From: Ornithinimicrobium cryptoxanthini
GTDB lineage: Bacteria; Actinomycetota; Actinomycetes; Actinomycetales; Dermatophilaceae
Direction: 5' to 3'
DNA length: 64,000 nt
NCBI RefSeq assembly: GCF_023923205.1
Contig: NZ_CP099490.1
Coordinates: forward strand, 3,224,001-3,288,000
Position 1 is the first letter of the stretch; every line of letters begins with the position of its first letter. Shown here in pieces: positions 7,778 through 16,487 of this stretch. Both the position numbers and the translations under genes were made by a program. The notes under the pieces are model-generated. The model was not told the origin of the DNA, ran no database searches, and was given only the letters and a program-made list of their open reading frames with translations.

Positions 7778-8848
7778 TCAGTGGTCCGAGTAGGCGAACT
7801 CGACAACCTCGTCGATGCTCTCGCCGCTGACGACGGGCGTCAGGTCGAGGTCGGCCGGGACCACCTCGGAGGCGGAGAGGATCTCCACCACGGTCTCCCA
7901 GGCTGACATGGCGACCTCACCGGGGCGCTGGTCGTCGGTGTCGGGACGGATCACGTTGAGCGCCTCGTCATAGAGCGCCTGGGCGGCATCCGGGTTGGCA
8001 CAGGCCTCCGGGTGCTCCTCACAGATCATGTCGAAGGCCTCCTGCTCGTTCTCGAGCGCGAAGTACTGACCATCGACCCAGGCCTTGGCGATGCCCTTGG
8101 CGTTGGTCATGCCCTGCTCGGAGTCGAGCACCTCCTGGGTGGTCACCATGCAGGTGCCCGGGACCGCGGAGTACTTCTCAGGGGTGATGTCGACCCACGA
8201 CACACCGGAGGCGGTGAGCGAGGCGATGTCGGGGAACGACGACGAGTAGGCCTGGACCGTGCCCTTGGTGATCGCGTCCAGCGTCTGCGGTCCGGCAGCG
8301 CCGATCGGAAGCACCTTGATGTCACCGGGCGACTCCAGCCCGGCGTCCGCCAGGGCGGCGTTGACATACTGGTTCTCGCCACCGCCGGGCTCGGTGATGC
8401 CGATCGCCTTGCCGGCGAGGCCGGCGATGTCGGTCACGCCGGACTCCTCGGTGGCCATGATCCGATAGACGTTGTTGACCTGGTTGCAGAAGATCACGCG
8501 CACGTCGTCGCGCTTGGAGGCGGCGACCGCGATGTCTGCCGAGCCCAGGAGGGCGAACTGGACGTTGCCCGAGACGAGCTGCTGGGTGACGAAGCCCGAA
8601 CCGTCCGCGACAGAGGTCTCGACCGTCACGTTGTTGTCGTCGAAGTAGCCGTTGGCCCGCGCGACGATGAGTGGTGCGAACGGAAGACCCTCCGGGAACG
8701 GCAGGAGAATCTCGACGGCATCACCGGCGGCGTTGCCGCCAGCGGTGGCGGTGTTGTCACCATCGGCGGTGTCACCGCCACAGGCGGAGACCAGGAGGAG
8801 TGCGGAGGCAGCCACGGCTGCACCGACTGTCTTGCGGAACACGGACAT
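7778..8848 (-). CDS. NMT1/SsuA-type ABC substrate-binding lipoprotein
   Basis: A 356-residue lipoprotein: the signal peptide from ATG 8848 ends in a lipobox LVSAC at about residue 22, with a GGDTADGDN linker after it. The periplasmic-binding type-2 fold shows FAPLIVARANGYFDDNNV, GSADIAVA and KAIGITEPGGGENQYV. AAAGAAG precedes the start. It captures the ligand for the permease and ATPase genes upstream in the same operon. Location between meta-cleavage genes suggests an aromatic acid or breakdown product as ligand rather than thiamine precursor or sulfonate; that is inference. Confidence 0.85.
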   Translation of the reverse strand: MSVFRKTVGAAVAASALLLVSACGGDTADGDNTATAGGNAAGDAVEILLPFPEGLPFAPLIVARANGYFDDNNVTVETSVADGSGFVTQQLVSGNVQFALLGSADIAVAASKRDDVRVIFCNQVNNVYRIMATEESGVTDIAGLAGKAIGITEPGGGENQYVNAALADAGLESPGDIKVLPIGAAGPQTLDAITKGTVQAYSSSFPDIASLTASGVSWVDITPEKYSAVPGTCMVTTQEVLDSEQGMTNAKGIAKAWVDGQYFALENEQEAFDMICEEHPEACANPDAAQALYDEALNVIRPDTDDQRPGEVAMSAWETVVEILSASEVVPADLDLTPVVSGESIDEVVEFAYSDH

Positions 8849-8910
8849 GGGGGACTTCTTTCTTGGGATGAGTGGGGCCAACACGGGGGTGCAGGGATCG
8901 AGGCGGCCGA

Positions 8911-9747
8911 TCAGTTGGACCAGGTGATGAGCTTCTTCTCCACGAGCTCGATGAGCCCATAGAGGATCAGACCGATGACCGCCAGATACATCACGACGCC
9001 GAAGGCGAGCGCGACCTCAAGCTGGAAGTTGAACTCGTTGATCAGGACGCCCAAGCCCTCGGACGCACCGACGAACTCACCGACGATGGCGCCCAACAGC
9101 GCCAGGGTCAGGGCCGTCTTGATGCCGGCGAAGGTGATCGGGGCGGCCGTGGGCAGCGTCAGCCGGACGAACGTCTGGCGCGTGCTGGCGCCATAGGTGC
9201 GGAAGAGCAGCCGGGCGTTGTCATCGACCGAGGCCAGCCCCGCCACCGTGTTGATGACCACGGGGAAGAAGCAGATGACCGCAGCCATGACGACCTTGGA
9301 CGTCATGCCGAAGCCGAACCAGGTCAGGAAGATGGGGGCCAGCGCAATGCGTGGGGTGTTCTGGAAGGCCACGACGAACGGCCAGATCGCGACCCGGAAG
9401 ACCGCGAAGGTGCCGGTCAGGGCTCCGATCGCCAGCCCGAGCGAGGCACCGATCGCAAACCCGTACAGCGTCTCCTGCAGGGTGACCCAGGCGGCCTCCC
9501 AGAAGTAGCTCTCGGTGGTCAGCTGGACCATCGCGCCGAAGGTGTCCGACGCCGAGGGGACGGTGATCGGGTTGATCCAGCCGCTGATGCTGGCCAGCTC
9601 CCAGAGCCCGATCGCGGCGACGAGCACGAGGACCGGCAGGGCCACCCGGACCCAGGTGCGGGACAGCAGTGGTGTCCGCTGCCGGGAGGGCTCGGGCACC
9701 GACTCGGCCCGGGCGGGACCCGGCGTGGTGGTGGTTGTAGTGGTCAT
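8911..9747 (-). CDS. ABC transporter permease (SsuC/TauC type)
   Basis: A 278-residue inner-membrane permease. After a Thr-rich cytoplasmic start (MTTTTTTTPG) there are six predicted membrane segments: ALPVLVLVAAIGLWEL, LYGFAIGASLGLAIGAL, the IALAPIFLTWFGFG region, VVMAAVICFFPVVINTV, TALTLALLGAIVGEF and VVMYLAVIGLILYGLIEL. The EAA-like ATPase-contact loop is near FRTYGASTRQTFVRLTLP. The gene starts within the ATPase stop (ATGA overlap) and is 62 bp before the binding-protein gene, completing an importer. Confidence 0.88.
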   Translation of the reverse strand: MTTTTTTTPGPARAESVPEPSRQRTPLLSRTWVRVALPVLVLVAAIGLWELASISGWINPITVPSASDTFGAMVQLTTESYFWEAAWVTLQETLYGFAIGASLGLAIGALTGTFAVFRVAIWPFVVAFQNTPRIALAPIFLTWFGFGMTSKVVMAAVICFFPVVINTVAGLASVDDNARLLFRTYGASTRQTFVRLTLPTAAPITFAGIKTALTLALLGAIVGEFVGASEGLGVLINEFNFQLEVALAFGVVMYLAVIGLILYGLIELVEKKLITWSN

Positions 9748-10556
9748 GCGATCGACCCGTCTTCTCCGGCCAGGGCCTCACGGACCTGGCGAGCGATGTC
9801 CTGGAACTCGGGGGTGCTGATCATCGCGGCCGAGCGGGGGCGGGGCAGCGTGACCTTGATGTCACCGACCACCCGGCCGGGGCGGGCGCCCAGGGCGATG
9901 ATGCGGTCGGACATCATGACGGCCTCGGGGATGGAGTGGGTGACCAGGATCGAGGTCTTGCGCATGTCCTCGTGCATCTTGGTGACCTCGAGCCCGAGGT
10001 GCTCGCGCTTGAACTCGTCCAGCGCCGCGAACGGCTCGTCCATGAGCAGGACCTGCGGGTCGAGCGCGAGTGTGCGGGCAAACGCCACTCGCTGCTGCAT
10101 GCCGCCGGACAGCTCCCACGGGTTCATGTCCACCGAGTGACCGAGGCCGACGAGCTCGAGCAGATAGTCAACGCGCTGGTCGACGTGCGGGCCCTTGTCC
10201 TTGGTCAGGTCGAACGGCAGCTCGACGTTCTCGCGGACGCTGCGCCACGGCATGAGGACCGACTGCTGCAGCATGAAGCCGACGTCGCGCCGGCCCTCCT
10301 TGGGGGCCTGGTCGCCCACGCGGACCTGTCCGTTGTCGAACGGGATCAAACCGGCGATGAGCTTGAGCAGAGTGGACTTGCCGCACCCGGAGGGGCCGAC
10401 GAGGGCGACGAACTCTCCGGCCTCGATGTCGAGGTTCACGTCGCGCAGCACGGGCAGCGGGCCAGAGGCGGTGGAGTAGGTCTTGTTCACCCCCTGGAGG
10501 GTGATCGGCTCACCGGCAGCAACTGCTGCGGGAGCGGACTGCGTCATCGAAGTCAT
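9744..10556 (-). CDS. ABC transporter ATP-binding protein (SsuB/TauB type)
   Basis: A 270-residue nucleotide-binding subunit with Walker A GPSGCGKST, Q-loop FMLQQSVLMPW, signature LSGGMQQRVAFART, Walker B VLLMDEPFAALD and H-loop ILVTHSIPEA. It powers the importer encoded by the next two genes. ATG 10556 is chosen because AGGAG stands 7 nt upstream; ATG 10583 would add nine residues. It is the first gene of the second leftward operon, behind the IclR-type palindrome at 10653-10669. Confidence 0.88.
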   Translation of the reverse strand: MTSMTQSAPAAVAAGEPITLQGVNKTYSTASGPLPVLRDVNLDIEAGEFVALVGPSGCGKSTLLKLIAGLIPFDNGQVRVGDQAPKEGRRDVGFMLQQSVLMPWRSVRENVELPFDLTKDKGPHVDQRVDYLLELVGLGHSVDMNPWELSGGMQQRVAFARTLALDPQVLLMDEPFAALDEFKREHLGLEVTKMHEDMRKTSILVTHSIPEAVMMSDRIIALGARPGRVVGDIKVTLPRPRSAAMISTPEFQDIARQVREALAGEDGSIA

Positions 10557-10652
10557 GGAGAACTCCTGGGCGTCGTTGGCCAAGTTGGGCCCGGGACCGG
10601 GCTGGTGATGTGCTGTCCACCATAGGAAGTGGACAAAGGTTTTTGGGACGGA

Positions 10653-10669
10653 GTCTCATCCAGTGAGAC
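10653..10669. promoter_or_regulatory. Predicted IclR operator, site 1
   Basis: Perfect inverted repeat GTCTCA-N5-TGAGAC about 100 bp upstream of the importer ATPase start. The same arrangement with one base changed recurs at 16052-16068 before the other operon. A weaker copy, GTCTCG-N5-TGGGAC, is at 10687-10703 with its centre 34 bp away, close to three helical turns. Assignment to the IclR protein at 6170-6967 is inference from position. Confidence 0.6.
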
Positions 10670-10697
10670 GCGGATTGTGAAACGCGGTCTCGCCCTG

Positions 10698-10738
10698 TGG
10701 GACGGCGGCATCGCGGGGGTTCCCGTGCTGCCGTCCCA
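10698..10738 (-). terminator. Hairpin downstream of the aldehyde dehydrogenase gene
   Basis: TGGGACGGC (10698-10706) pairs with GCCGTCCCA (10730-10738), and a GCGGG/CCCGT-like inner stem extends it. It is 40 bp beyond the leftward aldehyde dehydrogenase stop, so it may end the first catabolic operon. No T-run follows on the minus strand, so a classical intrinsic terminator is uncertain. Confidence 0.4.
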
Positions 10739-10778
10739 CCGGCGATAGAGGTGGTGCGGTGGTGCGGTGAGCCAGGTC

Positions 10779-12257
10779 CTACTCGGTGCTGATCTGCATG
10801 ACGACGGCCTTGGGCTCGGTGAAGAAGTCGCGGCTGAAGAGGCCGCCTTCTCGGCCGACGCCGGAGTCGCCGAACCCACCGAAGGGGGCGCGCAGGTCGC
10901 GGATGAAGAAGCAGTTGACCCAGACCGTGCCCGCGTCGAGCTGGGCGGAGACGCGGTGGGCGCGGTGCAGGTTCTCGGTGAAGACCATGGCGTTCAGGCC
11001 GTATGGCGTGTCGTTGGCCAGGTGCACCGCCTCGGCCTCGGTGTCGAAGGGGTGGACGACCACGAGCGGGCCGAAGATCTCCTGCGTGACGTGCGGGGCG
11101 TCCAGGGGCAGGCCGGTCACGATGGTCGGGCGGATCACCAGACCCTCGCCCGCTCCACCGGTGGCGATGGTGCCGCCCTCGTCCTCGACGCTGTCGAGGT
11201 AGCCGCGGACCTTGTCGTAGTGCTCCTGGGAGGCGAGCGGCCCGAAGGCACTCTCCTCGGTCTTCGGGTCGGCCGGGACCAACGCCTGCGCTGCCGCGAC
11301 GAAGCGCTCCATGAACTCGTCATAGATCTCACGGGCGACGAACAGCCGCGACCCGGCCAGACAGACCTGGCCGGCGTTGCGGAAGATCGCCTGGACCGAC
11401 CAGTGCACGGCGTTGTCGAGGTCGGCGTCGGCGAAGACGATGTTGGCGCCCTTGCCGCCCAGCTCGAGGCTGACCGGGGTGAGGTTGCCTGCGGCGACCT
11501 TGCCGATGACCTTGCCGGTGCCGGACTCACCGGTGAAGGTGATCCGGTCGACGCGGGTGTCCTCGGTCAGCGCCGAGCCGACCGAGTCGGGGCCGTAGCC
11601 GTGCACGACGTTGAAGACGCCCTCGGGGAAGCCGGCCTCGATGGCCAGGCGAGCCAGGATCGTGGCCGAGGTCGGGGTGTCCTCTGCGGGCTTGAGGACC
11701 ACCGTGTTGCCCCAGGCCAGGGCCGGGGCCACCTTCCAGGTCTCCAGCATGAGCGGGAAGTTCCACGGGGCAATGGCCACCACGACGCCGGCGGCCTCGT
11801 AGCGGGTGTAGGTGTGGTGACCGGTGTCCATCGGCAGGGTCTCGGCCACGGACAGGCGCGCGTGGTCGGCGAAGAAGCGGAAGTTCTGGGCCGAGCGGGC
11901 GACGTCGTGGCGGGCCTGGGTGATCGGCTTGCCCATGTCGCGGGTGTCGGCCATGGCCAGCTCGTCGGTGTGCTCCTCGATGAGGTCGGCCAGGCGGTGG
12001 ATCAGCCGGGCGCGCTCGTGGAAGCCCATCCGCGGCCAGGGTCCTTCGTCGAAGGCCGTGCGGGCGGCGGTCACCGCCGCGTCGGCGTCGGCGGCCGTGC
12101 CGAGGGCGACGTCGGCCCAGGGCTCGCGGCCCCAGGGGTCGACGGACTCGAAGGTGGCGCCGTCGATCGAGCCGATCTCCTGGTTGCCGATGACGTGCCC
12201 GAAGAACGGGCGGGTGCTCTCGGTCGGGACGGTGTCCACGGTCTCGGTGGTGGTCAT
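10779..12257 (-). CDS. 2-hydroxymuconic semialdehyde dehydrogenase (DmpC/XylG-like)
   Basis: A 492-residue NAD(P)-dependent aldehyde dehydrogenase. The catalytic cysteine is residue 299 in NAGQVCLAGSR, the general-base glutamate is in LELGGKGANIVF, and the cofactor motif is FTGESGTGK. The C-terminal VNCFFIRDLRAPFGGFGDSG motif is typical of the DmpC/XylG/HpaE branch that oxidises ring-fission semialdehydes to 2-hydroxymuconate. This is the oxidative route parallel to the hydrolase. It is the last gene of the first operon, 48 bp after the decarboxylase gene. HpaE-type specificity cannot be excluded. Confidence 0.83.
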   Translation of the reverse strand: MTTTETVDTVPTESTRPFFGHVIGNQEIGSIDGATFESVDPWGREPWADVALGTAADADAAVTAARTAFDEGPWPRMGFHERARLIHRLADLIEEHTDELAMADTRDMGKPITQARHDVARSAQNFRFFADHARLSVAETLPMDTGHHTYTRYEAAGVVVAIAPWNFPLMLETWKVAPALAWGNTVVLKPAEDTPTSATILARLAIEAGFPEGVFNVVHGYGPDSVGSALTEDTRVDRITFTGESGTGKVIGKVAAGNLTPVSLELGGKGANIVFADADLDNAVHWSVQAIFRNAGQVCLAGSRLFVAREIYDEFMERFVAAAQALVPADPKTEESAFGPLASQEHYDKVRGYLDSVEDEGGTIATGGAGEGLVIRPTIVTGLPLDAPHVTQEIFGPLVVVHPFDTEAEAVHLANDTPYGLNAMVFTENLHRAHRVSAQLDAGTVWVNCFFIRDLRAPFGGFGDSGVGREGGLFSRDFFTEPKAVVMQISTE

Positions 12258-12305
12258 GACTTCTTCCTTCGTTGCGTGATGGTCACATCGTCGATGCCGG
12301 GCATC

Positions 12306-13106
12306 TCAGTCCTCCCAGGACAGATAGATGGACCCGAGGTTGGTGTAGTGGAACGCCAGCGTGGTGCCCGCCTGGACGGGCACGGCGTCGGTCATGGCGC
12401 CGAGCAGGACGACCCAGCCGGCTTCCATCGTGATGCCGCGGGCGCCGAGCATGTTGGCTGCCGCGGCCAGCGCCTCGGCCGGGTGGCCCATGATCGCGGC
12501 GCCGGTGGCGGTGTCGACCACGGCACCGTCGACCTCGACCAGGACGGCCTCCAGGGCCAGGTCGACCTCGGGGACGGTCTTGGCGACCGTTCCGGTGACG
12601 TAGGCACCGGAGGAGGCGTTGTCAGCCACGACGTCCTGGTGGGTGAAGCGGAAGTTGCGATAGCGGCTGTCGATGACCTCGACGCCGGCCAGGACCGAAC
12701 CGACCGCATCCAGGGCCTGCGCCGGGGTGACCCCCGGACCCCTTAGGTCGGCCTTGAGGGTGACGACGAGCTCGGGCTCGACACGGGGGTGGATGAAGTC
12801 GCTGACCTTGGCCGGGCCCTCGGTGGGCAGCACCATGCCGTCGGTGAGCCACGCGACGATCGGGCTGTCCACGCTCATCGTCTGCTGCTTGGCCTTGCTG
12901 GTCAGACCGAGCTTGACGCCGACGATCTGCCCGCCGCGGGCCAACCGCTTCGCCAGGGTCAGATCCTGGATCTGATAGGCCGTCGCCACGTCCAGGTCCG
13001 GCCAGTCGTCGCTGAACGACTCGCGGTCGACGCGCTCGTCCTCGCAGCGGATCAGCTCTGCCGCCACGGACTCGGCCGTCCAGGTGGACTGTGTCGTCTC
13101 GCTCAT
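12306..13106 (-). CDS. 2-oxo-3-hexenedioate (4-oxalocrotonate) decarboxylase, DmpH/XylI-like
   Basis: A 266-residue FAH-superfamily protein. Landmarks are [20 protein letters not shown] (about residues 63-82), the metal-binding EPE in [21 protein letters not shown] and NASSGAYV. The GLTSKAKQ...MSVDSP segment and the C-terminal [12 protein letters not shown] resemble 4-oxalocrotonate decarboxylases more than hydratases. The enzyme converts 4-oxalocrotonate to 2-hydroxydienoate plus CO2, usually in complex with the hydratase, a homologue of which is encoded at 15181. It starts inside the aldolase stop (ATGA). Confidence 0.75.
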   Translation of the reverse strand: MSETTQSTWTAESVAAELIRCEDERVDRESFSDDWPDLDVATAYQIQDLTLAKRLARGGQIVGVKLGLTSKAKQQTMSVDSPIVAWLTDGMVLPTEGPAKVSDFIHPRVEPELVVTLKADLRGPGVTPAQALDAVGSVLAGVEVIDSRYRNFRFTHQDVVADNASSGAYVTGTVAKTVPEVDLALEAVLVEVDGAVVDTATGAAIMGHPAEALAAAANMLGARGITMEAGWVVLLGAMTDAVPVQAGTTLAFHYTNLGSIYLSWED

Positions 13107-14200
13107 GCGGGCACCTCGTCCTGGGCCGCGGCAAGCTCGATGGCCAGCTCGATCATCAGGTCCTCCTGGCCGCCGACGTAGCCCTTCTCACCCGCGCGGC
13201 GCAGGATCTCGTGCGAGGGCACGCCATAACGCTCGCCCGCCCGCTCGGCGTGCAGCAGGAAGCTGGAGTAGACCCCGGCATAGCCCTGCACGATCGAGGC
13301 GCGGTCCATCCACGGCAGCCGTGTGATGTAGGGCAGGGCGACGTCGTTGGCGGCGGACAGGACCAGGTCGAGATCAACCCCGGTCCGTATGCCGAGGCGC
13401 TCGTAGGCAGCCACCAGCACCTCCGTCGGTGAGTTGCCGGCGCCAGCGCCCAGGGCGGCCAGCGACCCGTCGATCTGACGGGCGCCGGCACGATAGGCCA
13501 GCACCGAGTTCGCCACACCGAAGGACAGGTTCTGGTGCCCGTGATAGCCGACCTGGGCGTCACTGCCCAGCTCGGCCACGACCGCGGCCACCCGGTCGGA
13601 GGCCTGCTCGAGCACGAGCGCCCCGGCCGAGTCCACGACATACACACCCTGACAGCCGGCGTCGGCCATGATGCGGGCCTGCTCGGCCAGCTGCTCGGGC
13701 TCGAGGCGGTGGGAGAGCATCAGGAACCCGACGGTCTCAAACCCGAGGTCCCGGGCCGCCTTGAAGTGCTGGATCGATACGTCCGCCTCGGAGCAGTGCG
13801 TGGCGATCCGGGCCACCGACGCCCCGGCGTCACGAGCGGCCTTCAGGTGGTCGATGGTGCCCAGCCCGGGCAGCATCAGCACGGCGATCTTGGCCTGCTC
13901 GGCCTCCTCGACCGCGGCCTTGACCAGCTCGAGCTCGGGCACCAGGGAGAAGCCGTAGTTGAAGGAGGACCCGCCCAGCCCGTCACCGTGAGTGACCTCG
14001 ATGACCTGCACGCCGGCGGTGTCCAGGGCGCGGACGGTCTCCCGCACCTGCGCCTCGGTGAACCGGTGCCGCACGGCGTGCGAGCCGTCGCGCAGCGTGG
14101 TGTCGGTGATCCGCAGGTCGATGCCAGCCGCGGCCAGGTCGTTGGGGTGACCGGGGTAGTCCGGGGCCGCCGTCGCGTTCAGGGACTGCGTGCTGCTCAT
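13103..14200 (-). CDS. 4-hydroxy-2-oxovalerate aldolase (DmpG/MhpE/BphI)
   Basis: A 365-residue divalent-metal class II aldolase that splits 4-hydroxy-2-oxoacids into pyruvate and an aldehyde. The HMGL-like TIM barrel begins [17 protein letters not shown] (about residues 31-47) and shows [18 protein letters not shown] and the metal-site pair [11 protein letters not shown]. The C-terminal domain that contacts the acylating dehydrogenase contains GYVGGQEDL. The aldehyde is normally channelled to the enzyme encoded just upstream, and the two genes overlap by four bases. Confidence 0.93.
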   Translation of the reverse strand: MSSTQSLNATAAPDYPGHPNDLAAAGIDLRITDTTLRDGSHAVRHRFTEAQVRETVRALDTAGVQVIEVTHGDGLGGSSFNYGFSLVPELELVKAAVEEAEQAKIAVLMLPGLGTIDHLKAARDAGASVARIATHCSEADVSIQHFKAARDLGFETVGFLMLSHRLEPEQLAEQARIMADAGCQGVYVVDSAGALVLEQASDRVAAVVAELGSDAQVGYHGHQNLSFGVANSVLAYRAGARQIDGSLAALGAGAGNSPTEVLVAAYERLGIRTGVDLDLVLSAANDVALPYITRLPWMDRASIVQGYAGVYSSFLLHAERAGERYGVPSHEILRRAGEKGYVGGQEDLMIELAIELAAAQDEVPA

Positions 14201-15135
14201 GCCAGTGCTCCGCTCTTGCTGCTCTGCTGCTGGTGGGTGGCGACCAGCTCGCCCACGCGGGCCGCGGAGGCGGTGATGATGTCCAGGTTGCCGGCATACT
14301 CCGGCAGGTAGTCCCCGCGCCCGCGGACCTCGAGGAAGATCGCCACTCGCGAGCGGCCGTTCCAGATCTCGTGCGCGACGTCATACTGCGGGTCGGCGAT
14401 CAGCTTGTAGCCCGGGACGTAGTCCTGCACCCGCGCGACCATGTCGTGGATCGAGGCGGTCAGCTGGTCCTGCAGCTGACCGGGCTCGGCGGCCTCGGCC
14501 GGGATCGAGCAGAAGACCGTGTTGCGCATGATCATCGGCGGGTCGACCGGGTTGAGGATGATGATCGCCTTCCCGCGACCGGCGCCCCCGACCTGCTCCA
14601 GCGCCGTGGACGTCGTCTGCGTGAACTCGTCGATGTTGGCCCGCGTGCCCGGACCGGCCGAGCGGGAGGAGATCGAGGCGACGATCTCGGCATACTCCAC
14701 CGGGACCACGCTGCTGACGGCCTTGACCATCGGGGTCGTGGCCTGACCGCCGCAGGTGATCAGGTTGAGGTTGTCCGCGTCCAGGTTGATGTCCAGGTTC
14801 ACCGGCGGGCAGACGTAGGGGCCGACCGCCGCGGGCGTCAGGTCGATCGCGGTGATCCCGGCCTCGCGGTAGCGCGGCGCGTTCGCGAAGTGGGCACCAG
14901 CGCTGGTCGCCTCGAACACGACGTCCGGAAGCTCGGAGCGGGACAGCAGCCAGTCCACCCCCTCCGGGGAGGCCTCCAGGCCGAGCTTGGCCGCGCGGGC
15001 CAGGCCGTCCGAGGCCGGGTCCACGCCGATCATGTAGCGCAGGTCGAGGGTCTCGCTGCGCATCAGCTTGAACATCAAGTCCGTGCCGATGTTGCCGGAG
15101 CCGACGATGGCGGCTGTGGGCTTGGTCTCTGCCAT
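14197..15135 (-). CDS. Acetaldehyde dehydrogenase (acylating), DmpF/MhpF/BphJ
   Basis: A 312-residue enzyme that turns the aldehyde from the aldolase into an acyl-CoA using NAD+ and CoA. The Rossmann motif [13 protein letters not shown] is at residues 8-20, the catalytic Cys128 is in LITCGGQAT, and [20 protein letters not shown] is characteristic. The C-terminal substrate domain includes [17 protein letters not shown] precedes ATG 15135. It forms the channelling complex with the aldolase, whose gene overlaps it by ATGA. Confidence 0.94.
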   Translation of the reverse strand: MAETKPTAAIVGSGNIGTDLMFKLMRSETLDLRYMIGVDPASDGLARAAKLGLEASPEGVDWLLSRSELPDVVFEATSAGAHFANAPRYREAGITAIDLTPAAVGPYVCPPVNLDINLDADNLNLITCGGQATTPMVKAVSSVVPVEYAEIVASISSRSAGPGTRANIDEFTQTTSTALEQVGGAGRGKAIIILNPVDPPMIMRNTVFCSIPAEAAEPGQLQDQLTASIHDMVARVQDYVPGYKLIADPQYDVAHEIWNGRSRVAIFLEVRGRGDYLPEYAGNLDIITASAARVGELVATHQQQSSKSGALA

Positions 15136-15180
15136 GGTGTGCCCTTTCCTTAAGGAGGAGTCAGGTGGTGACGAAGCGTC

Positions 15181-15963
15181 TTAGACGAAGCGGGTGGTGA
15201 CGGTGCCCAGACCAGCGATCTGGGCCGAGACGGTGTCACCCTGCGCGACGGTGACCGCAGCGGTGACCGAGCCGGAGAGGATGACCTGGCCGGCGCGCAG
15301 GGTGACCCCACGCGCGCCGAGGGTGTTGATGAGCCAGACCGCAGCGGTCAGCGGCGAGCCGAGGACGGCCCCGCCGGCACCGGTGCCGACGATGCGACCG
15401 TTGACAAAGAGGTTGCAGCCAGCCAGTCGCAGATCCTGGTCGACCAGGGACGTGGGGCGAGAGCCCAGCACGACGCCGCCGGAGGAGGCGTTGTCCGCCA
15501 CCGTGTCCAGCAGCCCGATCTTCCAGTCCCTGATGCGGGAGTCGATGATCTCCAGCGCGGGCACGACATACTCGATCGCCCCCATCACCTGGGCGACCGT
15601 GGCGTTGGGGCCGCTGACGTCGCGACCGAGGACGAAGGCGATCTCGGGCTCGACCTTGGGCTGGACGAAGTGCTCGGTCGGGACCGGCGCGTTCTCCAGA
15701 TAGGTCATCTCGTCCAGCAGGTAGCCGTAGTCCGGCTGGTCGACGCCCATCTGGCGCTGCATCACCGCTGAGGTCAGCCCCACCTTGTAGCCGACCACCT
15801 GGGCGCCGCCGTCGAGGCGCTCACGCAGCTGCAGCTGCTGGATCTCATAGGAGTCATCAAGCGTGATGCCAGGGTGGGTCTGCACCAGCGGCGCGATCGG
15901 CTCGCGGGTGGTGTATGCCGAGGCCAGCTCTTGCGCGACCCTCAGGCGAACGTCGTTGTCCAT
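15181..15963 (-). CDS. 2-oxopent-4-enoate hydratase (DmpE/XylJ/MhpD-like)
   Basis: A 260-residue FAH-superfamily hydratase adding water to 2-hydroxypenta-2,4-dienoate to give 4-hydroxy-2-oxovalerate, the aldolase substrate. Seen are VGYKVGLTSAVMQRQMGVDQPDYGY split across residues 60-85, metal-binding EPE in PKVEPEIAFVLG, ALEIIDSRI and NASSGGVVLGS. ATG 15963 is preferred because homology starts there; the reading frame stays open further upstream into the operator region. It is the first gene of the leftward operon, giving the order hydratase-dehydrogenase-aldolase also known from hsaEGF-type clusters. Confidence 0.85.
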   Translation of the reverse strand: MDNDVRLRVAQELASAYTTREPIAPLVQTHPGITLDDSYEIQQLQLRERLDGGAQVVGYKVGLTSAVMQRQMGVDQPDYGYLLDEMTYLENAPVPTEHFVQPKVEPEIAFVLGRDVSGPNATVAQVMGAIEYVVPALEIIDSRIRDWKIGLLDTVADNASSGGVVLGSRPTSLVDQDLRLAGCNLFVNGRIVGTGAGGAVLGSPLTAAVWLINTLGARGVTLRAGQVILSGSVTAAVTVAQGDTVSAQIAGLGTVTTRFV

Positions 15964-16051
15964 GGTGTCCACTTCGTCGGAACGGTCAGCGTGAACGCTG
16001 AGTTCGGGTTGATCCAAGACAACTCGAGATCGACTCACTCTGCAAGACCTT

Positions 16052-16068
16052 GTTTCACTGAGTGAGAC
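16052..16068. promoter_or_regulatory. Predicted IclR operator, site 2
   Basis: GTTTCA-N5-TGAGAC, the same 17-bp arrangement as at 10653-10669 with one base different. It stands 89 bp upstream of the hydratase start and 124 bp upstream of the divergent dodecin gene, so it could serve the first meta-cleavage operon and possibly dodecin. Confidence 0.6.
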
Positions 16069-16191
16069 TCGAAAGTGCCGGGACCGCCTTCTCCACCTCA
16101 GCCCTCTCCACTGTTGCACCCGGGCGATCCCGTCTACGTTGAGAGAGCAGCCGGGCGACCGACGTCCGGCGCGACGCACCGGAGGCACGCC

Positions 16192-16401
16192 ATGTCCAAC
16201 CACGTGTATGCGATCTCAGAACTGGTCGGCAGTTCCCCCGACGGAGTGGAGGCCGCCGTGAACAACGCGCTGCAGTCCGCCAGCCAGACCGTGCGCAACC
16301 TGGACTGGTTCGAGGTGACCGAGGTCCGAGGCCACCTCACTGACGGCAAGGTGGCCGACTGGCAGGTGGGCATCAAGCTCGGGTTCCGCGTCGACAAGTA
16401 G
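16192..16401 (+). CDS. Dodecin, flavin-binding protein
   Basis: A 69-residue protein matching dodecin: SNHVYAISELVGSSPDGVEAAVNNAL, then ASQTVRNLDWFEVTEVRGH with the flavin-stacking tryptophan, and WQVGIKLGFRVDK at the end. Dodecins form hollow dodecamers that store or buffer flavins (or CoA). GGAG is 8 nt before ATG 16192. The gene is divergent from the meta-cleavage operon; a common operator region lies between them. Confidence 0.92.
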   Translation: MSNHVYAISELVGSSPDGVEAAVNNALQSASQTVRNLDWFEVTEVRGHLTDGKVADWQVGIKLGFRVDK

Positions 16402-16447
16402 CCGTGAGACCGCGCGTGTCGACCCGAGGGCTTTCCATGCCGTAAGG

Positions 16448-16466
16448 TTGGACAAACATTGTTCAA
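16448..16466. promoter_or_regulatory. Palindrome upstream of MMPL exporter
   Basis: TTGGACAA-ACA-TTGTTCAA, an 8+3+8 inverted repeat with one mismatch, ending 21 bp before the GTG of the MMPL gene. Size and symmetry fit a TetR-family operator. No TetR gene adjoins it, so the regulator would act from elsewhere. Confidence 0.5.
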
Positions 16467-16487
16467 TCGTGCAGCAAGGAGTCCTCC

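Noticed and set aside
7778..8848. Reading the NMT1-type importer as a thiamine-precursor (HMP) transporter
   Set aside because: No thiamine genes or TPP riboswitch adjoin it; it is embedded in an aromatic-degradation operon, and the binding-protein family serves many ligands.
10767..12746. A 659-codon plus-strand open frame opposite the aldehyde dehydrogenase and decarboxylase genes
   Set aside because: It is a codon-bias mirror of the minus-strand genes, which have full enzyme motifs; the antisense translation has no recognisable domain and is low-complexity in Gly, Asp, Val and Arg.
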